DNA of 64,000 nt, taken from contig CM043960.1 of NCBI GenBank assembly GCA_014529385.2, positions 22,561,719-22,625,718 of the forward strand. The letters are read 5' to 3'. This document shows positions 35,106-48,192 of the stretch, in pieces (the stretch's first letter is position 1; each line of letters starts with the position of its first letter). Source of the stretch: Adiantum capillus-veneris. Its lineage: Eukaryota > Streptophyta > Polypodiopsida > Polypodiales > Pteridaceae. A program made the translations under genes and the position numbers. The notes under the pieces are model-generated. The model was not told the origin of the DNA, did not search any database, and saw only the letters and a list, made by a program, of their open reading frames with translations.

Positions 35106-37265
35106 TTCTCCATCCAAATGAGCTACATAGTAAAAATCAAATCTGCAATTTAACAGTTAAGTTCACAAGGTTATAGCTATTTAACAGTTAAGTTCACAAG
35201 GTGATAGCTATTGGTATCATCTTTAGCAATACCAAAGAAATAGCTAACAATAGCTAATGAATAGGGATATTAAAGAAGATTTGATACCAAAAACTTTTCA
35301 ACACTACTCAAAAAGGTGGAAACTCAGAGGCTTTACAATATATGTATGATGAAACACGAATCAATAATAAGTCACCCCTATACATCAACACCTCCATCTC
35401 AAGTTGTCATTTCTCTAAGTCAAGCTTGGCATAGGCATAGTATAGAAGCAATAACATGTTGGAAAGCAAGAATTTAGCTTTCTTAACTTGTGAAACGTTG
35501 CTAATGATATATTCAACATCCCCACATGAGGACATCTTGACAAAGGTTATAATCCACTTTAATAAGAATAACCATTAATGATTAAACTGAAATCAAAATA
35601 TTGCTTGAATTTCATGGTGGAGTGATTAAGACTTGAGACTTGAAACATCTTATAAGCAAATCAAAATATCCATAAAGGTCAACAATATTTCTCAAATCTA
35701 TATGAAACTCCAGTAATCTAAATTAAATACTCTCACTCAATGCGACACCATTTAACAAACAAACATATTTATATTGCATTTATAGGGGAATCCACCCTCA
35801 TGAAAAATAATTACAAACGGAGACAATGTTGTTGCTGTTAGGCTTCTCTTACAAGTATTTATCTTCCTCATCCATAGATTCATATAAACTTGAGTATTTG
35901 TGTGTCTATGACACTAGGGAAGATAGTAGTACTATATGGATGGCTTCTCTAAGAGCTCCTAGAGAGTACCTATCGGTTCAAGATTCTACAAAAATCCTAC
36001 TATTCTTATCAAAATCTTTTAACATGGTAGTGAAAGATTCCTCACGGAACAAAAATAGAGTGATTTCCATCTCTGCACATGGCTGCTTGCTCATGTCCTC
36101 TCAAAACAAGTTGACTCTATAAGTAAACAACAGATTATATGAGCACATAGTTATAAAGTACAACATGATATCATTCTAATAATCTAATGATAATTATACA
36201 AAGAATAAATTATAAGAAAAATCTTTGATGACTCTCCCTAGATAACACAACTTACTTGCATTGTGAGACTCAATCACATGCTACATAATTATAGATGGCG
36301 CACCAAAGCCATCAACAAAAGAGCACCACCCAGTGTTATGAGGTGTGAAGCCTAAACATTGAAAGCCATAAAGAGGTTAATTCTCTCCAGCATGATAAAC
36401 TTAGAGATGGAGATGATGTTAGCTATGAATGTAAGCTACAAGGGTAGTTTTCTTACCATTCTATCTTTATGTTGGAGATGAACCCTTGCAATGCCCACGC
36501 AATATTCACACCTCCTGTTGTTGTGGTATGCAAGTCATATGAGCTCATACTTTTGCCACCTTCGGGAGTAGAGGTTTCCATGTAGTGTGAGTGAATGAAA
36601 GTAGAAGGAGTAGAATCTTGTTTCATGCTGTAATGGACGTGAGAGAAGGGAGAGGAGCTAGCTTGGCGTGAAACCATATGGTGGGCAAGGGGAAGAGATG
36701 GGGGAGGAGCTTGCTTGGTGCTACAATGGAGGTGGCAGAAAGTTAGAAAAGAGATAATGCTGGACTATAGGGGGTGCATGTGGTTGTTGCAACAATCGAG
36801 AGCTTGGAAAAGGGTTTGTAGAGAGAGAAAATCACTTTTTAGCTATAGAATAGGTTTGGAAAGACTTTGGAGGGTGAAAATGATGTTTTTATTTTTATTT
36901 TTTTAAAACCAATTTTTTGGATCTATTTAGTGCACATTTTTTACTTTTGGAGGTCAAAAATACTTTTTTGACCATGAAATAGGTTTGGGGACCTTTTAAG
37001 GAGGGAAAACTTGAAATTTCAAATTTTTGAAAATTTGAAATTTTTAGTGTATTTTGAAATCCGGGCCAAAAAAGTGGAGTAAAAGAGGTCACCCCACATC
37101 CCTTTCCCCTAGCCACCTCCCTTACCTTCTCACTAGGTAAGAGGCCATTAAGAGGTGTAAGGCTACCTTGTCCCCCTACTTTTTTCAAGGTATAGAGTGT
37201 GTCCACCAACCTCTTCCTATTGGTTGGCCTCTAATTAACCTTAATCCCAAAGGGCCCCTAGAGGG
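35106..37265. other. no gene recognised
   Basis: AT-rich sequence. AACAGTTAAGTTCACAAGGT occurs twice in close succession (about 35152 and 35183). A perfect AT-rich palindrome with 14-bp arms lies at 37014-37043. No domain is seen. Confidence 0.5.
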
Positions 37266-37280
37266 TTCATATTTTTCCTA

Positions 37281-37967
<687 letters not shown>

Positions 37968-38005
37968 ACTTGCATTTGTGGGGAGCACCATGGAGCAGCA
38001 CAGGC

Positions 38006-38475
38006 ATGGTGCACAAGAGTGAAGTGTGCCACTTTAGTGATTCAAATATTTACCCCGGCAATGGTAGTGACATTCCATTTGTCAGCAGATTCTCAAGTTT
38101 TCCTATTTCTAAATCCAAAATGCAAAAAGTACTTCCCCAATCATTTGAAACCATCTAAACTTACCTGGACTACCCTTTATCACAAACAACACAAGAAGAA
38201 TATACATGCAGAGACTGTGAAAAGGATGAGAAAATCAACAAACAAGCCCTATTGTCGTTCTACTGAAATGGATTGAAAAGATTGAAGCTCGAGCTGCTAC
38301 TCGTGAAACTACATTAAGGGAGATCAAGGAGCGAATCAAGAACACCAAGGATGAGAAGAAGGCAAAGAAGGTGAAACTTGTGTCTAACTCCTCCAAAGCT
38401 ACCCCCAAAGGTGTTATGGGTAGAGGGGTAATGCCCAAAGGTCCTAAGCTTGGTGGCGATGGTGGGAAACAATGA
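38006..38475 (+). pseudogene. RPL24: ribosomal protein eL24 pseudogene, copy 1
   Basis: From the ATG at 38006, [20 protein letters not shown] aligns with the start of cytosolic eL24. Shifted frames give [35 protein letters not shown] and [14 protein letters not shown], then [19 protein letters not shown] and a Gly/Lys-rich end with TGA at 38473. The span of 470 bp is close to the full coding length (about 490 bp) with no introns, so it looks like a processed copy. The frame is broken several times, and the zinc-binding Cys pattern at the N-terminus is only partly kept. About 80 bp downstream is shared with copy 2. Confidence 0.92.
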
Positions 38476-38569
38476 ATTGTACACTCCTTTGACATTGAAC
38501 ATAGGATCTCTATTACATTTGTAACCCGAGTTCTCAATTTTGTCTTATATCTTGCTAATTGGAATGAGT

Positions 38570-38664
<95 letters not shown>

Positions 38665-38857
38665 CGCTAGAACAAGCGCAAAGGCAAAGATAGGGGGTCT
38701 CAGATGCCCAACAAGGAGGGGATTTAACATTGAAGAGAGAGAGAGAGAGAGAGAGAGAGAGGTGCCATCAGATTGGACTAAAAAAGAGAGACTTGAGAGA
38801 CCTTTGGGTTTGCAATGCACCAAGGCTCAACACAAGGACAAAGAGAGATCTATTGTG

Positions 38858-38931
<74 letters not shown>
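38570..38931. repeat. (GA)n - short unique segment - (GA)n - (CT)n
   Basis: (GA)n at about 38570-38658, a 75-bp segment (GTCCGCTAGAACAAGCGCAA onward), (GA)n at about 38734-38760, 100 bp of other sequence, and (CT)n at about 38866-38931. The 75-bp segment recurs at 48110-48180 behind eL24 copy 2. Its meaning is unknown. Confidence 0.85.
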
Positions 38932-38933
<2 letters not shown>

Positions 38934-39236
38934 GCTAAGTTGAAGGGCTCGAGTGAAGGTGCCCATTTGTATATGCATGCGAGCAGGGCTACCTACTTGC
39001 TTGCACGGCCCTCCAATAGCGTCTTTAAAGGACCTATAGGGGAGCCCTCAAAGCCTCCTATCCCCATACTCTTTCTATTTGGTAAAGTGCCCGTTAGATA
39101 GGTGACCGCTAATTTTTTGATGGAGGTGTCCCAACCACCCACCACATTACACATGTGCCATTTAAACCAATTACAACAGGTGATCGAATGGTTGTATCTG
39201 TGGAGCAAAGAATCTCTTCCGCCTCAATTTATGAGG

Positions 39237-39269
<33 letters not shown>

Positions 39270-40160
39270 GGTGGCAATTTCAGGAGTGGTGTTGGCAACA
39301 ACGACGAGGGAGCAAAGCTAGGCTATATTATAACAGCTAATGAATTTTTTTGAATAATAACAGATAGGAGGCCAAGTAGTATTGTGAGAATCTTTGAATG
39401 AATGAAGTTCACTTACAAACAACTTACATTAGTAGGGGTGGGAAATCTTGTTAAATGTTTTATTCTAAGAACCTGGGAAGACCCAACAAGAAAAACAAAG
39501 GGGTGCCACAGATCACAAGGCTGTCTCACAAGTGGCGACCGACAGGGGAGGCAGGGCCAGACAAGAAAATGGCAATGGGTGAAGCTGGTAGCAAGGCAAA
39601 GGCAAAGGCAAAGGCCATGAGAGCGTAGGGTGGTAGCGGTAGTGAGGTGGGGGGTCATACGACTTTTTTTAATTAAATAGACTGCAATGTTGATTGCAGT
39701 GTCGCATGCATGTTGGACTGGTTGCAGAATCATACTCTGAGTCATGGTACCACTGGGGTCGTGCTCGATACTTGTGCCCCATTTTTTAAAGATAAGAATC
39801 CCAAGGTGGGATGTAAGCCTCAAGTGAGAAGAATCAGATGGGAGGAATCTTGAAAACTAAAGAATGAAACAAGGCTAGGTGTAGGAGAGATCAATTTTAA
39901 GAAATTCTATATTTCAATGGAATCTTGAGAGATATGGAGTCTCTCAATTCTCTATCAATGTGTACACAAAGGAACCGTTCCGCTCTCTCCATATGCAATG
40001 AACCTCTATTAACACATTGTCACATCAAGACGTGGGCAAAAAAAATCAAGGTGCATTGCAAAGAGGCAGAGACATCTACTCTCTAATTGCATACCCTCCT
40101 AAGTTGCTTGCATGTGGTCCGTTGAGGTCATGGGCTATTGTAGTAGAATTATTGCACTGT
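38932..40160. other. no gene recognised; short (GA)n
   Basis: Includes (GA)n at about 39238-39268 and a short AAAGGC run near 39595-39615. Frames near 38935-39340 encode Ser/Pro-rich peptides that might be gene fragments, but I cannot assign them. Confidence 0.45.
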
Positions 40161-40484
40161 GCAACAACGACTGATGGGGGGGGGGGGTCAGGTAATATCA
40201 AGAATGTATAAAGTTGTCATTGAGTAGGTAAAGGATAGAGGAGGAGGCGCATGGAAAGAGGGAGAGGAGTGTTAGTTGTAGAGAAGGGAAGCAAAGCAGG
40301 CTGTGACAAGAAAAGGAGGCAAGGTGATTGAAGGTGGGCGCTCACAGGTAAAGCCACGAAGGCATAAGGGTGATATGGAGGCAAAGAATTCCAATAAAAT
40401 AAGCATTTTTACAACCATTGATATTTCACTTGTTGAATTCTAGGACTCCAAAGAGGCGTGTGCTCATAAGAACAAAGAGTTTTT

Positions 40485-41643
40485 CAAGCTTGGTCCTGCT
40501 GAGCAAATGAGACCTCCTACCCACTGATGAGGAAGTGCAAAAGAGCAGCTGAGGTTTTGGAATGGGGGGAAGCAACCAGATACTTTAAGAACTCCATTTT
40601 GCAATGGTCCCCTTGGCTCTCTAAGATATTGGGGCCGCCGCAAAGGCCCTATTGGATAGAAATGGCCAGGAATGTGAATAATAAGGGGCTCGTTCGACTA
40701 GAGCAATTCTGGGATGGCAACAATAAGTGCTGGAAAATTGTTGACTCTTTAGCCATCCCGTTTCAATTGAATGGCTTTGAGATCTTACTAGTCTACAAGG
40801 TGATGAAAGAGCTTGATAAGGTGGTGATGCCAATTTGTGAATCCAACTTTGAATGGGATGGCCCAGGAGTATGGCCCAGGAGTAGCCTCTTTTGGAAACC
40901 ACATTCTAAAGGCATTTACCATGCATTAATGCACGAGGCTAATTGGTGTAGCCCCCTCAACAGATTATGAAAGAGGCGCTGGACACAAAAACGGTGGGAG
41001 GGAGTCATGGAGAACATCTGGAAGCCAAGGTGGCCTCATTATATGAATATATTTATGTGGAAACTGATGTGGGGTGCTACGATGGGCATAAAGATACAAG
41101 AAAGAGGAATCGGGTTCGATCGTTGCTCAGGGTGCAGAATAGCTAGTGAAGACCTAGCCCACCTTTTCATGGGATGCCAGGAAATGAGTGGCATGGCTGG
41201 GAAAATATGTAAGTGGATTCAAAGGACATGGCAAATTAAGTTCTTCAAGACTGATCTATTCTTTGGTAGTAACAGGTTGGGAAGTCCTGCTCTCCTTGTC
41301 TGCACTCAAATAATCAGGTACTACTTCTTTCACCATATTTGGCAAGCAAGGAACCACGCGTGTTTGAGGGGGATCTGGTTGTGGCAAGCTTTTGTGAAAT
41401 CATACAAGAGAGCAGAGTGAAGATCCACATGATCAGAGGCAAACAAGCCTCAGAGGACTGGTCTAGAACAATACATGTCATGATGACATCTTGTAATAAG
41501 TAAAGCCTAGGAGTAGTTGTGGTTTCTCTATCAAGCAGAAAACTTGTAATCCTTTGACCACAACTACTCCTAGCTCGAGGTTGGTTTATATTTCTGATGT
41601 TCTTAATACTATCCACTCACAATTGTGAGTTTTGAAAAAAAAA
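40485..41643 (+). mobile_element. 5'-truncated LINE with poly-A tail and target duplication
   Basis: Encodes the last 300 or so residues of a LINE ORF2 in two frames (40527-40970 and 41007-41420). The second shows the RT-associated zinc-binding domain: FMWKLMWGATMGIKIQERGI, CSGCRIASEDLAHLFMGC. Non-coding 3' sequence and an A run (about 41633-41645) follow. A similar 17-bp sequence (AAGAACAAAGAGTTTTT at 40468-40484, AAGAATAAAGAGTTTTT at 41644-41660) flanks it, a plausible target duplication with one difference. Copy 1 of repeat R shows the site without an insertion. Confidence 0.85.
41507..41573 (+). repeat. perfect 17-bp stem-loop in the LINE 3' region
   Basis: CTAGGAGTAGTTGTGGT (41507-41523) pairs perfectly with ACCACAACTACTCCTAG (41557-41573) around a 33-nt loop. 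It lies 60 bp before the poly-A tail, where some LINEs carry an RNA structure recognised by their RT. Confidence 0.8.
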
Positions 41644-42037
41644 AAGAATAAAGAGTTTTTTTTTTAAATACTAGGATTCCAAAGAGGAGCGCACGCTCAC
41701 ATGTGCTCATAAGTACGAAGAGGCTTTTTGGAATTCGACAATTCCAAAGAGGAGTGCACATCGACGTGCGCTCATAAGTGCATAGAGTGGGTGGATGTGC
41801 AGCCTGCCTCATCGGTGCTCTTCGTGGCTTTTGGAAGTCATCGTTCATACATGTTGATGAAGCTATAAGCAACAGGCTACATGATGCCTCCTCGCATGTT
41901 CTACAACTTTCACCAAACAGTCTCAAAAGTTGGCCCTCAACCATCTGCACCTACTAACAACAACGTGTGGATGGCAAGCTGCTTACAAACGGGCTAACAT
42001 GCATCATTAGCAATGTGTAGGCACGTGCAGCCGCGCG

Positions 42038-42182
<145 letters not shown>

Positions 42183-42195
42183 CAAAGCGACTAAT

Positions 42196-42691
42196 ATGTG
42201 TATGGAAGAGGTGAGGTGTTCGTCGGGCGACAAAGCTGTAACAAAGGAATGGCTAGATGTGTTTACTACAACTCTTGACAGGGTCTCTAGGGAGCTACAT
42301 GCCTCCCAACTGAGTTGCTATCCTCCTGTGCCTACGCTCGACTCTCTCATTGTTTCTGCTTCAAAGCTGCTTCACCGTGAACCCAACTACCGGCATCTCT
42401 CTAGAATATCATCCCCCTCTCGTAGCTTTGTTTTTAAAAGTATGGCGAGCATGGGAAGCATGTCTACATGAAATTATTAGGATGTTTTAAGGGTCTTCCT
42501 CTTGCTGCTATTATTGTAGAATGTCTTTTTATGGCACATGGGGTGTCTTCCATCAATCTTGAGGCACAGGAGAAGAAGGAGAGAAGTATGGCAGTGTTCA
42601 AAAAGTTGCAAAACAAATTGAGCACGGTGTCATGTAGCTAGGTACTCTCAATGAACTGTTCATGGTTAGAAGAGGCATCCTTGATCCGCCT
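42196..42691 (+). pseudogene. PP7-like phosphatase fragment, copy 2
   Basis: [44 protein letters not shown] match the PP7 segment before the catalytic domain, extending further upstream than copy 1. The block holding GDxVDRG and GNHE is deleted: FVFK is followed directly by the region equivalent to KYGKHGKHVYMKLLGCFKGLPLA. It ends with TLNELFMVRRGILDPPE at a (GA)n(GATA)n tract (42692-42731). It is a shorter but in places better preserved relative of the copy at 37281. Confidence 0.85.
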
Positions 42692-42814
42692 GAGAGAGAG
42701 AGAGAGAGATAGATAGATAGATAGATAGATAGTTCTATTATCGTCCTGGGAGGTCAAATATGACCTATGGGACCAAATGAACATGTCACGTGGTGTGAGT
42801 GGAGTTCATAAGTG

Positions 42815-45800
42815 ACTCTCGATGCTCAAAAATGGCTGAAATGAGCGTCGCAATAGAGAGTCCACATCGTGGTTGGGAGAGGAAGGTATGTAGGGAGAGC
42901 TCATGGCTGAATATATGGGGAAAAGAGGACCTAATGTGGTCAAAAGCTGAGCACTCAAGTAGTGTGTGGTACTCACTCTCTCACACTTGACGAGGGCATA
43001 AGGTACAAAGTCGATGACACTCCTCGCCAGTGCCCCAACGTCCTGTCTCGCAGCGTAGAGAATGGGAGCTAAGACGAATGGAGGCAATGGTGCGGATCGC
43101 ACTCAACGGGATGGGCTCAAGGATGTAGGAATGGGTTCGATTACCTCGTTTCGAGAAGAAGAGAGATTTGTAGTTTGGGGCAACGTGTGTGGTGTAATGG
43201 CTGAAGCGAGAACCTCCGGATTTCTCCCAAGCCATGATACATTGGCGTTGTAAGAAGGCCTCATTAACTTGGGAGTCGATCGACGCATCCTTGACCAAGT
43301 GACATGCATCCCATCTTCCAAACCATTTCTTGATATCAAGCATCCACCCCAAACTTAGTATTTTGCTCTTGCATGTCTTTTGAACCTTTTGACTTGCTTC
43401 ATATGCAATTCTAGGAAGTCGATGCAAAGGGCTACGTTGTGTCTTACGCATGTACTCCACAACCCTTTCCATGCCCAAGACCTCAATGGGAAGCGATCCG
43501 GACTCAAGAAGTAAGAGCATGTAGGGTGTTTGTGTCTTGACTTGGAGAAAGTTGGTGAGAAAACGCATTTGGACATTCTCAAACTCTTTCCAAGTAGACT
43601 TCCCGATGCTTCCACCCCACACCTCCACTCCATAAAGAAGCACCGGTGTCACCAATGTGTCAAAGAGGTACTTTTTGAGAGCCCAACACTTGATCTCTCT
43701 TGCATTGCACATGTTCTCAAATGCATAATAAGCCCTCTTTCCGGCTTCCAAGCGACGCATTGCACAATCCTTCCATTTATGATTGGATGGAACCTCAAGG
43801 CCAAGGTACTTGAAGTGATCTACCACTTCAAGTTTCTCATTGTTGTATACAATGCATGGATTTTCGTCATTGAGGGTCTTTACAAGCATAACCTTGGTTT
43901 TGGATCCATTCACGATCAGCCCGCTATGTAGGCAAAAGCGTTCCAAGACACTCATAAGCTTTTGTGCATCTTCTAAGGTATGTGCCAAGAGCACTACATC
44001 ATCGGCATAAAGCAAAAGCATGATCACCGCATTTCCAATCTTAACCTCTTCTATGCCTTCTTGCTGCATAAAATCAAGAACCATGTATTCCAATTCATCA
44101 ATGAGTAGCCCAAAGAGGGTTGGGGAAAGTGGGCATCCTTGTTTGACACCAATAGTGCTTGCAAAAAATTCTGAAACTCCATCTCCCATACGTAATCGAC
44201 ATATCACTTTTTGGTAGATGTGAAAGACTGCATGCATAAATTCTCTCGGCACTTGAAGGCTTTGCATACGTCTCCAAAGATTTCCTCGCGGTACCATGTC
44301 AAAAGCTTTCTTGAAATCCACAAAGCAACAATACAACTTTTTTCCTTTCAATCGAGATGCTTCCATAAGAACTCGAAGAGTGACAAGGTGATCAATAGTG
44401 CTATGATGCTTTCGAAAACCTGCTTGGCCAAGCGCACGTTTGCCATTCTTTTCAGCCCATTCACTTATCTTCATCTCCATGATACATCCAAATAACTTTG
44501 CCATCAAAGAACCAATCATTATAGTGCGATAGTTGTTCACATTGTTTACATCTCCTCCTTTGTGCAAAGGTTTGATCCAATTTGTACTCCAATCATGAGG
44601 CATGCCATACTGAAGTGCAAGGTTAAACATATCGCATATCCAATATCGTGTTTTCTTGCTTGTCCATTTAATCATTTCAGCCTTGACACCTTGAAGGTCA
44701 CCTGCCTTGCGAGTAGCAAGTTTCTCAAGCGCGCGGCATACATCTTCAATGGTAAAGAAGGGAGACATAAATGGAAGGGAGCTACAACCCTCCATCTTAT
44801 CAACATTGGGTTGCTCATAGAGGTTCTTACAATGCATATACATATCCTCAAGAGTCAAGTCACCAAAGCTCTCAACGCGCTTGCCTTTTAGATTTTGTCA
44901 AAACTTGCCACATGCATGTGCTTTCTCTTGTGCTAAAAGAAGTTGTTTTTCAACTTCCCACCTTCTCCTCTTCTTTTGAACAAGTGCTTTGTATGTGTGT
45001 GAACATTCCAAGTAAACTTCCTTGTCTTTGATTGCATCCAATCTTAGCAAGTGTTTTCGAGCTTGACTACATTCCATGTCAAACCATTTCTTCTTGGTGC
45101 TACCCTTCTTAGACCTTTTGCAAGACATGTGTTTCGCCGAAAAGCCTTCCTTTGCACAAGAGAAAATTACTTCTTTGAAAACTTTCCACTTGCATTCTAA
45201 TGTTGGGCTCCCTTAATGCTCTATCATGCTTAACATTTGGTCCACCATATCAGCATATATAAGTGCTCGTTTGAAGTCTAGACGTAGGTACAAATGATTC
45301 ACATCATGATTGGAGGCTACATGCTCGGGCCGTTTACCACACTTGAGGTCAATACATAACATCCTATGATCCGATTCCGAATTCCATTCACCAAGTGTAA
45401 AGCTTTGTATGCATTCTAGAGTGGCTTCTGAGAACAACATATAGTCAATCACGCTAGCACCATTGTGCTTTCTACATGTAAAGTCATTGGTGCCTTGCCA
45501 TAGAGATACACCATTTGCAATGAGCATTCCGGTACTATTGCACATATGTAGAAGTGACTTTCCATAGTGATCCACTTCTTTTGCATCATTAGAACTTCGA
45601 TTATACATGTATGAGTCATCCACTCTTCTTGAGACATGCGGCATGTCGACTTGTTGTGTGTCGTGTTGTAACATATTTGTGCGAGCATTCATGTCTCCAA
45701 AAACAATGACTTCACCTTGATCCTTGTAATGAGCAATGTCTTCCTCTAGTTCAACAAAGGGCTGATCTCTATCCATATTCAAGCGAGCATAAAAGTTGGA

Positions 45801-46166
45801 GTCATAGTGAGGAATGTAGCAGCCGGCCACAAACATGACTTGACCATTTGGTGGGCTGATTTTCAGCCATAAGTAGCGTTTATACTTATCTTCTTTGACA
45901 ATGGAAACATCTTTCAAACCCTTTTTGGTCATACATGCTACGCCTCCTTGGCCTCTTCGTTGCTTTGCATTTTTGGCCCACATCAAAGAATGCACATCGT
46001 ATTTGTCAAATCCAAGAATTCGTTGCGCATCATGCTCCCATGTTTCGACAAGAAGTATCACATCGGAGTCATTGGTAAGCTCATCAATGCCAATTCCCGC
46101 ATTCCATGGATACCCGTTACAATTCCAAAAGCTTATTCGCAAGCGTGAGTTGGTCTCATAGATCAT
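42815..46166 (-). pseudogene. LINE ORF2: endonuclease, reverse transcriptase, Cys/His end
   Basis: One frame from ATG 46166 to 42981 (about 1060 codons) with stops only at 45213 and 44898. The N-terminal APE-type endonuclease has FWNCNG, VETW, GDMNA, VIDYML and SDHRML, so the expected catalytic residues are all present. The RT follows a basic linker: YRTIMIGSLMAKLFG, GQAGFRKHHSTIDHL, CCFVDFKKAFDMVPR, GVKQGCPLSPTLFGLLIDEL and the active site LLYADDVVLLA. The C-terminus has ETGRW, C-x2-C and, after a frameshift near 42985, ESEYHTLLEC, completing a CCHC unit. No RNase H is seen. It nicks the target and reverse transcribes the LINE RNA there. Confidence 0.92.
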
Positions 46167-46172
46167 GTGTCC

Positions 46173-47103
46173 CTATTTGTTGGGTGGACTTGCATCCTCC
46201 TCAAGTGCCTTTTCTTCTTGAGATGATACCTTAACCTTCTTGCTTCTTTCCTCGTATGCTTTGCGACGTACATTTTGTTGCATAAGAGTGCGATCCTCAT
46301 ATACATTACAACCCGTTCCTTTGAGGTAGATCCAACCATTGTCAAGGATGATCTTTCTCTTTACCTCATCAGCCATGGTACATACAATAGGTCTTTCCCG
46401 AGCGAGGGACTCCTTGTTTTCCAACTCGATGTGCACCATAAGCCATGATTCCTGACATGCCAAAGTGTGTAGCAAAAAACTCTTCAATAGCAACCGCAAG
46501 AGATTGGGGTGTTTCCATGCTTTCCTCCTTGATTCCACGAATGACGATGTTCTTTGAGCGTTTTTGTCGTTCTTGCAATTCTTGAGTGTCCACATTCTCT
46601 ACATTCTTTGCTTGGACAACGGCTTGTGTGATAGGAGATGTAGAAACCACATTATCCTTACATATATCAGCCCATGATTTGGATGCATTTCTCATCTCAC
46701 ATACATCATGTCGTATTGTATCTATCGTTTCCTCTTTCAATACATGATCACTCTCAACTTTGCTCAAGCGCTCTTTCACTACATTCATGTCAACAAGAGA
46801 GCGTTTACATTCTTGAACTTCATTCTCAAGATGCATCAAGCGTGTTGTTTGCATTTCAAGAACCTTCTTGAGGTGCTCATTCTCCACAACGAGAACTCTT
46901 AAAGTACCATTCTCCATTGCAAGTGCGCGCAACTCTTCACCTTGTTTGTTGACGGTTTCTTGTAACGAGATCAAGTAAGCCATGATCATTGCTTCCGTTG
47001 TTGTAGACGATGTGGTTGGATTAGCATCCAAATTCCTTGGAGATTTTGCATCATTCTCCATGGCGAGTGTGGCTTTTCCACCCTTGCGAGTTTTGTCTGA
47101 CAT
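46173..47103 (-). pseudogene. LINE ORF1: coiled coil plus RRM-like RNA-binding protein
   Basis: Start taken at ATG 47103 (MSDKTRKGG), although an in-frame ATG lies three codons upstream. A long heptad-rich stretch (about residues 50-130; for example LRVLVVENEHLKKVLEM and LMHLENEV) predicts a coiled coil. KRSKNIVIRGIKEE then begins an L1 ORF1p-like RRM. After a frameshift near 46380 come RPIVCTMADEVKRKIILDN and VYEDRTLMQQNVRRKAYEERSKK, resembling the C-terminal part of the L1 RNA-binding module. There is no CCHC zinc knuckle. The stop is six bases before the ORF2 ATG. It probably binds the LINE RNA as a trimer, as in L1 (inference). Confidence 0.85.
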
Positions 47104-47327
47104 TGCCTTCAAGTCGGCAACAAAAACGCAAAGTTTTGACAGTTTTTTCAGTTCTGAGATGCTGTTACAGCAAAGCCTTTCATTACACAGAAAAATTATG
47201 TCTTTACATCAATGCGTAGAGGGCTTCGTGCTCTTCGATTGAGGCTATAGATCACCTAAATCGGAGTTCAGATGAGCAAGTTATGGTCAAAAGAGTGAAC
47301 TGTTGTCTACTAGGTCAAAAAACGGCT

Positions 47328-47367
<40 letters not shown>

Positions 47368-47407
47368 ACAATTGCATTTTCCGGGAGCATCGTGGAGCAA
47401 CACACTC

Positions 47408-47876
47408 ATGGTGCACAAGACTGAAGTGTGCCACTTTAGTGCCTCAAATATTTACCTTGGCAATGGTAGGGGCATTCCCTTTGTCAGAAGATTCTCAAGT
47501 TTTCCTATTTCTAAATGCAAAATGCAAAAAGTACTTCCCAATCATTTGAAACCATCTAAGCTTACCTGGACTACCCTTTATCGCAAACAACACAAGAAGG
47601 ATATACATGCTGAGACTATGAAAAGGATGAGAAAATCAACAAACAAGCCCTATTGTCGCTCTACTAAAATGGATAGAAAAGATTGAAGTTCAAGCTGCTA
47701 CTCATGAAAATTCATTAAGGGAGATCAAGGAGCGAACAAGGAAAACCAAGGATGAGAAGAAGGCAAAGAAGGCTAAACTTGTGTCTAACTCCTCCAAAGA
47801 TACCTCCAAAGGTGCTATGGGTAGAGGGGTAATGCCCAAAGGTCCTAAGCTTGGTGGCGATGGTGGAAAACGATGA
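47408..47876 (+). pseudogene. RPL24: ribosomal protein eL24 pseudogene, copy 2
   Basis: From ATG 47408, [20 protein letters not shown], then in shifted frames [75 protein letters not shown] and a Gly-rich end with TGA at 47874. It shares copy 1's broken features (the shift around KCKKYF and the altered N-terminus), its 5' and 3' untranslated flanks and the (GA)n on both sides. The two copies therefore come from one retrocopy that was later duplicated. Confidence 0.92.
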
Positions 47877-48032
47877 ATTGTACGCGCCTTTGACATTGAA
47901 CATATGATCTCTATTAAATTTGTAACCTGAGTTCTCAATTTTGTCTTATATCTCGCTAATTGGGATGCTTAACAAATTTCAAGGTAGTGAGTAATTAAAT
48001 CTAAGTGCCCACCTTGTGACAAAAAAATAAAT

Positions 48033-48039
<7 letters not shown>

Positions 48040-48108
<69 letters not shown>

Positions 48109-48192
48109 TAATGCCGGCTAGCACGAGCGCAAAGGCAGAGATAAGGGGTCTTCATTGCCCAGCAAGGAGGGGATTTCGCATCGGAAAGAGAG
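48040..48192. repeat. (GA)n(GATA)n(GA)n and module end
   Basis: A GA run with five GATA units inside (48064-48083) is followed by the same 75-bp segment as at 38659-38733 (here CGGCTAGCACGAGCGCAAAG). It stops where element D's LTR sequence starts near 48193. Confidence 0.85.

Larger units (their letters stand above)
42733..47330 (-). mobile_element. near full-length L1-type LINE
   Basis: A 4.6-kb non-LTR retrotransposon on the minus strand with a 5' leader (about 47330-47104), ORF1, ORF2 and a short 3' region ending at a (TATC)n/(CT)n run. It sits inside a (GA)n tract: PP7 fragment plus GA on one side, GA plus the eL24 pseudogene on the other. It therefore interrupts a module that is seen uninterrupted at 37281-38475. 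Damage is light: one frameshift in ORF1, two stops and one late frameshift in ORF2. Target duplications cannot be judged in the microsatellite. Confidence 0.9.

Noticed and set aside
35340-35480. 3' LTR of element E
   Set aside because: No match to the 5' LTR at 31121-31316; the element simply ends in RT.
38006-38475. A functional eL24 gene
   Set aside because: Intronless with several frameshifts and stops, and duplicated with the same defects at 47408.
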